From positions 1,240,001-1,304,000 of the forward strand of contig NZ_JAUSRB010000001.1 in assembly GCF_030811595.1 (NCBI RefSeq): a stretch of DNA of 64,000 nt, given 5' to 3'. Positions 59,647 through 64,000 of this stretch are shown piece after piece. This stretch comes from Streptosporangium brasiliense. Lineage in GTDB: Bacteria; Actinomycetota; Actinomycetes; Streptosporangiales; Streptosporangiaceae. The position numbers and the translations under genes are program-made. The notes beneath the pieces were generated by a model. That model saw only the letters and a program-made list of their open reading frames with translations. It did no database searches and was not told the origin of the DNA. Numbering within the stretch: the first letter of the stretch is position 1; each line of letters opens with the position of its first letter.

Positions 59647-60098
59647 GATGTGCCCGCGGCCAGGGCCATCAGGTCCTTGTTGCCGTCGGCCCAGGTGGCG
59701 GTCATCACCACACCGCTGATCCGCCAATCACCGTCGGCGCGGACCAGGTCGAAGCGGTAGGTGCCGCCCAGTGTCCACAAGGGTGACCCGAAAGGGTTCG
59801 CCAGGCGGTGGGTGGCCTGGAAGGACGCGGTGCAGACCGCGGTGTCGCCGTCCACGGCCACCAGATGGTTGGTGATCAGATGCTGGGTGGCGTCGAAGCC
59901 GCCCAGCACCACCGACCAGGCGCCGACGATCTGCTCGGGGGTGAGCGCCGCGGGCTCGCCGCCGTTGAGACTGGTGTAGTCCAGCGTCACCGTGTCAGAG
60001 AAGATCGTCCTCAGCCGGTCCCACTCGCGTTGGTCGGCGTGCCAGCCCATCCGGGTACAGACCTCGATGATCGCCAGGCGGTCCTCGACGCGGCTCAT
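59643..60098 (-). CDS. SnoaL-like/NTF2-fold protein
   Basis: A 151-residue protein with a SnoaL-like (NTF2) cone fold: VEDRLAIIEVCTRMGWHADQREWDRLRTIFSD at the start and TLGGTYRFDLVRADGDWRISGVVMTATW at the end are typical of the SnoaL_4 group. Members bind small molecules or catalyse simple reactions such as dehydration or isomerisation. It overlaps the SDR gene by GTGA. ATG at 60098 has GAGGAGT upstream. Confidence 0.88.
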   Translation of the reverse strand: MSRVEDRLAIIEVCTRMGWHADQREWDRLRTIFSDTVTLDYTSLNGGEPAALTPEQIVGAWSVVLGGFDATQHLITNHLVAVDGDTAVCTASFQATHRLANPFGSPLWTLGGTYRFDLVRADGDWRISGVVMTATWADGNKDLMALAAGTS

Positions 60099-60202
60099 GA
60101 TTCACTCCTCGGATAATCGGTCACCGGTGCTCCCACCGGGCATGAGGATCATGCTGCCCCGATATCTGGCGTGTCCAATATCCGCTGTGATAACCGTCCG
60201 TT

Positions 60203-60316
60203 ATGGGCATCCACCTGCGTGACCCGCGATACTTCTCGGTCCTCGCGGAAGAGCTCAACGTGAAGTACTGGTTGTCCCGTAACTGTTCACGACTCTTTCA
60301 GCGCCTGGGGATCTAG
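60203..60316 (+). pseudogene. LysR regulator stub (first ~19 residues only)
   Basis: The frame reads MGIHLRDPRYFSVLAEELNV and then unrelated residues until TAG at 60314-60316. The first 19 residues match the start of LysR regulators (M-x-x-H-L-R-x-x-R-Y-F-x-x-x-A-E-E-L). The helix-turn-helix core and effector domain are missing. It faces away from the SnoaL/SDR pair, the classic LysR position, so a former regulator was cut off, possibly by deletion or insertion near 60260. Confidence 0.65.
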
Positions 60317-60369
60317 CACCTGGCAGGCGGCTTGCCGCTGTCCGGCACGCAGGCGGGGGAGGCTCCGCG

Positions 60370-61116
60370 TCAGGCCGGGGTGAGGACGCAGAACTCGTTG
60401 CCCTCCGGGTCGGCCAGAACCGTCCACGGGACGTCGCCCTGGCCCACGTCGGCGGGCGTCGCGCCGAGGGCCTTCAGCCGGGCCACCTCCGCCGCTTGAT
60501 CGTCACCGGGGTACGGCCGGAGGTCGAGATGGATGCGGTTCTTCACGGTCTTCACGGTCTCCGCGCCGGGCGTGCGGAGGAACTCGAGATACGGGCCGAC
60601 GCCCTTGGCGGAGCGCAGCACCGCGTGATCGTCGGTCACCTCGTGCAGGGTCCAGTCCATCGCCTCGCCCCAGAACCGGGCCATGGCCCGCGGGTCCGCG
60701 CAGTCGACCACCAGCGTGGCGATCGGCCCGGTGTCCCGGTGGATCTCCCGAGGCTCCAGCACGCAGAACTCGTTGCCCTCCGGGTCGGCGAGGACCGTCC
60801 ACGGGACGTCGCCCTGGCCCACGTCGGCGGGCGTCGCGCCGAGATCCTGGAGGCGCGCGACCAGGTCCGCCTGATGGGCCGCGGAGGTGGTGGCGAGGTC
60901 GACGTGCACCCGGTTCTTCACCGTTTTGGGTTCCGGGACGCGAAGGACGTCGATACAGACGGCGACGGGGTCGGGATAGGTGAAGCCCACGGGTTCGAGG
61001 TTGGTCACGCCGGGTCCCTCGCTGGAGACACCCCAGCCGAGCGCCTCCGCCCAGAACCGGCCGACCACGGAGTCATCCTGAGCATTCATCGCAATCTGAA
61101 CAAGCCGCAACGTCAT
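60370..61116 (-). CDS. Two-domain VOC/glyoxalase-like protein
   Basis: A 248-residue protein made of two vicinal-oxygen-chelate half units (about 1-125 and 126-248), of the glyoxalase-like type. Each has KTVKNR(V/I)H(V/L)DL and ends with an identical LGATPADVGQGDVPWTVLA stretch and then DPEGNEFCVL. The metal-ligand pattern of true glyoxalase I is not complete. The function could be resistance or small-molecule binding. The repeated 83-base blocks are nearly identical in DNA, which points to recent gene conversion. Confidence 0.85.
   Translation of the reverse strand: MTLRLVQIAMNAQDDSVVGRFWAEALGWGVSSEGPGVTNLEPVGFTYPDPVAVCIDVLRVPEPKTVKNRVHVDLATTSAAHQADLVARLQDLGATPADVGQGDVPWTVLADPEGNEFCVLEPREIHRDTGPIATLVVDCADPRAMARFWGEAMDWTLHEVTDDHAVLRSAKGVGPYLEFLRTPGAETVKTVKNRIHLDLRPYPGDDQAAEVARLKALGATPADVGQGDVPWTVLADPEGNEFCVLTPA
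60386..60843 (-). repeat. Two 83-bp near-identical blocks inside the VOC gene
   Basis: 60386-60468 and 60761-60843 are the same length and differ at two positions only, while the rest of the two domains has diverged. They encode the same segment at the end of each domain. Such local identity is best explained by gene conversion. Confidence 0.85.
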
Positions 61117-61125
61117 GCCGCCGAT

Positions 61126-61171
61126 CTTATGCCCACGTGAACGGACCGCTTATGCCCACGTGGACGGACCG
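61126..61171. repeat. 23-bp tandem duplication upstream of the VOC gene
   Basis: CTTATGCCCACGTG(A/G)ACGGACCG occurs twice in tandem (61126-61148 and 61149-61171) with a single mismatch, directly upstream of the VOC start. It may carry an operator or be a replication-slippage product. No gene is seen in 61117-61313. Confidence 0.7.
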
Positions 61172-61313
61172 CGAGGAACCGCACGGCCGGCACGCCACCC
61201 CTGCGGTGTCCTCCATCGGAGCGGTCCAGGGGGATGTCCGGTGGATTTTCCGCGATCACTGTGGAGCAGTGGCCACGGTGCGGGTGGCGGTCATGAAATG
61301 TGAAGAACCGAGA

Positions 61314-62315
61314 TCACGTGTGTCCGTCCATGGTTTCCGGGGCATCGTGTGCGGCTATGAGCGCCTCGGACACCTGCCGGAGTCTGGGGAAACCGGCCAC
61401 CACCGTCCTGGCCTTCCGCCGCATCGCCGCCGGTGTGCCGACGCCCAGATCATCAAGCAGTTCTTGCAGGGCGGCGGTGCCGTAGGGGTCGAATGTCAGA
61501 CATCGCGCGAAGGTGACCACTATCCACCAGGTCGCCTCCCGGTGCAGGCCCTGCTCGATGAGGTCGTGGGTGCCGTCGATGGAGATCTGCCGGGCCTCGG
61601 GGGTGAGATCGGTCCCGTACGGCCTTGCCGGGTCGTACGGCACGCGGTCGTAGACGTCGGTCAGCCGCCGCAGGTGCTCGGCGACCTGGGACCTGGAGAA
61701 GTGGGCGCACCCGAGCCAGTCGAGCAGTTCCTCGTGGAAGTCGGCTCCGCCGCACCTCAGGAGGACCTCTCGGGCCGCCACGTAGCGGCGGCGGACAGTT
61801 GGGTTGGCGCGGGCGGCCGTGAGGATCACCAGCGTGGGCAGGCTCGCCGGGAACGCCCAGGAGAGGACCCGCTCGGCGAGCGGTCGGCTGACATCGAGCT
61901 GGGTCAGGGTGGCGATGCGGTCCTCCAGCGCCGCGCATCGGGTGCGGACCCAATGCGGGCGGGCGAACTCCCTTGCCACGGCGGTCTGCAGTGCGGCCAG
62001 CGATCCGTCCGGGTCGGCCAGGAGGACGCCTCTGCTCAACCCGGGTGCCAGGGCCGGCGAGGCGAGTATGGTCTCCGCGGGCTGCAACGGCGCGTAGCTG
62101 ACCTCGAGCAGCACGCCCTCATGCCGGAACTTGCCCAGCTTGGGCGGGACCTCGCCGTCCACCATGACGACCAGATCCACGTCGGAGGAGGTCGGGAGCT
62201 CCGCCTCGGCCGGGAGCCAGGCGGCCGAGCCGCTGACGTAGGCGCCGGCGAAACCGGGGACCTGGTGGCCTGCCACCCAGCGCGCCGCCACCGCCCGCGC
62301 TTGCCCGATCTTCAT
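61314..62315 (-). CDS. Nucleotidyltransferase-fold protein
   Basis: A 333-residue protein with a Pol beta-type nucleotidyltransferase core at the N-terminus: GAYVSGSAAWLPA (GS motif) followed by TSSDVDLVVMVDGE (D-x-D). A third carboxylate may lie in VLLEVSYAP. The C-terminal helical part has DLIEQGLHREATWWIVVTFARCL. This is the plan of aminoglycoside adenylyltransferase-like and related proteins, but no resistance class can be assigned. It is a single gene in an accessory region. Confidence 0.78.
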   Translation of the reverse strand: MKIGQARAVAARWVAGHQVPGFAGAYVSGSAAWLPAEAELPTSSDVDLVVMVDGEVPPKLGKFRHEGVLLEVSYAPLQPAETILASPALAPGLSRGVLLADPDGSLAALQTAVAREFARPHWVRTRCAALEDRIATLTQLDVSRPLAERVLSWAFPASLPTLVILTAARANPTVRRRYVAAREVLLRCGGADFHEELLDWLGCAHFSRSQVAEHLRRLTDVYDRVPYDPARPYGTDLTPEARQISIDGTHDLIEQGLHREATWWIVVTFARCLTFDPYGTAALQELLDDLGVGTPAAMRRKARTVVAGFPRLRQVSEALIAAHDAPETMDGHT

Positions 62316-62453
62316 GGTGTGACCCTAGAGGAGGTCACTGGCCGCTACAACCGATCAGGACCCCACCCGCCCAGGTGGCTCCCAGCTCGCCGCCCCGGCG
62401 CCGGTGCCGTGGGCTCGGACGGGTCCGGACAGGTGGGGCGCCCGGCCGAGGTC

Positions 62454-63863
62454 CTAGAAGACGCGGAAATGGTGGAACAGCTCGTAGGAGGCGTCCTCGG
62501 CGGCGAAGGCCCGGGCCTCGGAGCGTTTGACGGCCAGGTAGGCGGAGGAGCGGAGGGGGCCGAGGGCGTCCATGAGGACGTCGTCGGCCTCCAGGGCGCC
62601 CAGAGCCTCGTCCAGGGTCGCGGGCAGGCGGCGCACGCCCAGGGCGGCCAGCCGGCTCTCGGTGAGGGTGGCGGGGTCGACGTTGACGGCCTCGCCGGGG
62701 TCGAGCCCGCGGCGGATGCCGTCCAGGCCCGCGTGGATGACGGCGCCGAGCGACAGGTAAGGGTTCGCCGAGGAGTCGGAGGGCTTGATCTCCAGGTTGG
62801 CCGACGCCTCGGCGTCCTCTCCCACCGGGGAGCAGATCCGCACCGCCGCCTCCCGGTTGTCCATGCCGTAGCAGGCGTAGGCGCTCGACCACATCCTCGG
62901 CGCCAGCCGCCGGAAGCTGTTCACCGAGCCGCAGGTCAGCGCGGTGAGCGCCGGGAGATGGGCGATCAGGCCGCCGATGAAGCAGTAGGCCGTGGCCGAC
63001 AGGCCGTAGCGGTCGGAGGCGTCGCCGAAGGCGTTGACCCGCAGCGCGGGGTCCCACAGGGACAGATGGAGGTGGGCGCCGTTGCCGGCCTGGTCGGCCA
63101 GCGGCTTGGGGGCGAGGGAGGCCCACAGGGACATGCGGGAGGCGACGCCGCGGACGGTCTCGCGGTAGATCATCTGGTTGTCGGCGGCCCGCATGGCGGA
63201 GGCGTGGCGGATGGACAGCTCCTGCTGGCCGTGGCCGAGCTCGGGGTGGTAGTGCTCGACCCGCAGCCCCTGCGTCTCCAGGGCGTGGACCAGGCGCATC
63301 GTGTAGTCGTGGGCCTGGTCGAAGCCGGTGGTGGCGTAGCAGAGGCTGTCGTCGACCGGGACCAGCCGGTCCAGTCCCCCCTCGGGGGCGGGCACCCGGC
63401 GGCCGAGAGTGAACTCGGGCTCGTAGGCGGCGACGGCGACATGGCCCTCGTCGGCCAGGGCGGCGATCGCCTCGCGCAGGAAGGTGCGGGGACAGGCGGC
63501 CCAGGGGGAGCCGTCGATCTGGCGCAGGTCCGACAGCATGGCCGCGGCGCCGGGGGCGTAGGGGAGGGTGACGAAGGTGGCCGGGTCGGGGACGAGGCGG
63601 ACCTCACCGACCGGGCCGAGATGCTCGACCTCCTGGAGCTGGTCGAGCATGTTCATCGCCATCATCGCCACGGTGTGCCCGATGCCGGAGACGAGCCGTT
63701 CGGCCAGCCGGGAGCGCGAGGTGGCCTTGCCCCGGATCACCCCGCCGTGGTCGGCGTAGAGGAAACGGACCAGCTCCACGTGCTCCGTCTCGGCGTGTTC
63801 GACGACGCGAAGACCCGCCGGGTCGAGCCGATGAACCCCGGTGACGTTGTGACGATCTCCCAT
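62454..63863 (-). CDS. Glutamine synthetase family protein (GlnA3/GlnA4-like)
   Basis: A 469-residue glutamine synthetase homologue, possibly a gamma-glutamyl ligase for polyamines or amines. It has the N-terminal beta-Grasp start (FLYADHGGVIRGKATSRS), AYEPEFTLGRR (metal Glu), GHGQQELSI, NGAHLHLSLWD (about 270), SVNSFRRLAP and EIKPSDSSANPYLSLGAVIHAG. In true GlnA the last block has Arg (E-x-R-xPD), here Lys, so substrate use may differ. There is no clear adenylylation Tyr. The ATG at 63863 has GAGAG upstream. The last 137 bases of the window show no further gene. Confidence 0.85.
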   Translation of the reverse strand: MGDRHNVTGVHRLDPAGLRVVEHAETEHVELVRFLYADHGGVIRGKATSRSRLAERLVSGIGHTVAMMAMNMLDQLQEVEHLGPVGEVRLVPDPATFVTLPYAPGAAAMLSDLRQIDGSPWAACPRTFLREAIAALADEGHVAVAAYEPEFTLGRRVPAPEGGLDRLVPVDDSLCYATTGFDQAHDYTMRLVHALETQGLRVEHYHPELGHGQQELSIRHASAMRAADNQMIYRETVRGVASRMSLWASLAPKPLADQAGNGAHLHLSLWDPALRVNAFGDASDRYGLSATAYCFIGGLIAHLPALTALTCGSVNSFRRLAPRMWSSAYACYGMDNREAAVRICSPVGEDAEASANLEIKPSDSSANPYLSLGAVIHAGLDGIRRGLDPGEAVNVDPATLTESRLAALGVRRLPATLDEALGALEADDVLMDALGPLRSSAYLAVKRSEARAFAAEDASYELFHHFRVF

Positions 63864-64000
63864 GCTCTCTGCGTAACACGTCCTCGGGGACAGTGGAAGC
63901 ACATCGCGCGGGGCTCGGCGTCATGGGGATGCGGTGGTCCCGCGCTCCCGCGTGGATCGGACGGGAGCGCCGGGTGAGAGAACGGCAAAAGGTCATGGGC

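Noticed and set aside
61137..63977. A 946-codon open frame opposite the nucleotidyltransferase and glutamine synthetase genes
   Set aside because: Both minus-strand genes have clear family motifs; this frame has none.
1..64000. tRNA or rRNA genes, CRISPR arrays, prophage or replication origin
   Set aside because: None was recognised on either strand by motif or structure.

Overview
This is about 64 kb of very GC-rich DNA (roughly 70% or more by eye) from an actinomycete. Gene order and protein character (a divIVA/sepF-linked division cluster, a T-box in front of ileS, many one-component kinases, GTG starts, heavy GC at third codon positions) suggest a Streptosporangiales-like or related filamentous actinobacterium. 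The genus cannot be fixed from this window.

Layout. 1-13.9 kb is the division and cell wall (dcw) cluster on the plus strand: murF (3' end only), mraY, murD, ftsW, murG, murC, ftsQ, ftsZ, a YggS-type PLP protein, sepF, a YggT protein, divIVA and a membrane protein with two Ada-like Cys/His clusters. 14.2-17.6 kb is ileS on the minus strand behind a translational T-box leader. 17.9-19.8 kb holds a DksA/TraR protein, lspA and rluD. 19.9-27.6 kb carries three receptor-type Ser/Thr kinases around an AraC regulator and an AzlCD exporter. 27.7-28.8 kb is a leader-peptide attenuator followed by a degenerate DAHP-synthase/chorismate-mutase fusion. 28.9-34 kb has an amino acid permease and dnaE. 34-44.3 kb is a block of transport, secreted and regulatory genes: an MFS/MerR pair, a secreted phosphoesterase, another MFS, a propeller protein, a serine hydrolase, and an ECF sigma factor with a membrane partner and a divergent secreted protein. 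44.4-50.7 kb has a class A PBP, a MurA homologue with Asp in place of the catalytic Cys, a membrane protein, an amidase and YbaK. 50.8-57.0 kb is the histidine operon hisD-C-B-(small membrane protein)-H-(membrane protein)-A-ridA-F. After hisF the window becomes accessory: a Uma2 protein, a truncated IS630-type ORF, an SDR/SnoaL pair beside a LysR stub, a duplicated-domain VOC protein, a nucleotidyltransferase and a glutamine synthetase homologue.

The most unusual signal is at gene junctions. In the dcw and his operons, gaps between neighbouring genes are repeatedly filled by a very short ORF. Its start overlaps the upstream stop as ATGA or GTGA, and its own stop overlaps the downstream start as ATGA or GTGA. 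Seven gaps have both ends joined this way (mraY/murD, murD/ftsW, murC/ftsQ, hisD/hisC, hisB/small gene, hisH/membrane gene, ridA/hisF), and several more have one end joined. Tandem duplications are visible at the ftsW/murG, hisH and hisD/hisC junctions, suggesting that duplication of the stop-start junction creates these mini-ORFs and keeps translational coupling across the gap.

Other strong signals are matched divergent ECF-type promoters (CGGGCAACG-N16-CGTATTA), a textbook attenuator before the chorismate-mutase fusion, and a MerR-type long-spacer promoter. All calls are from reading the sequence; no database search was run.
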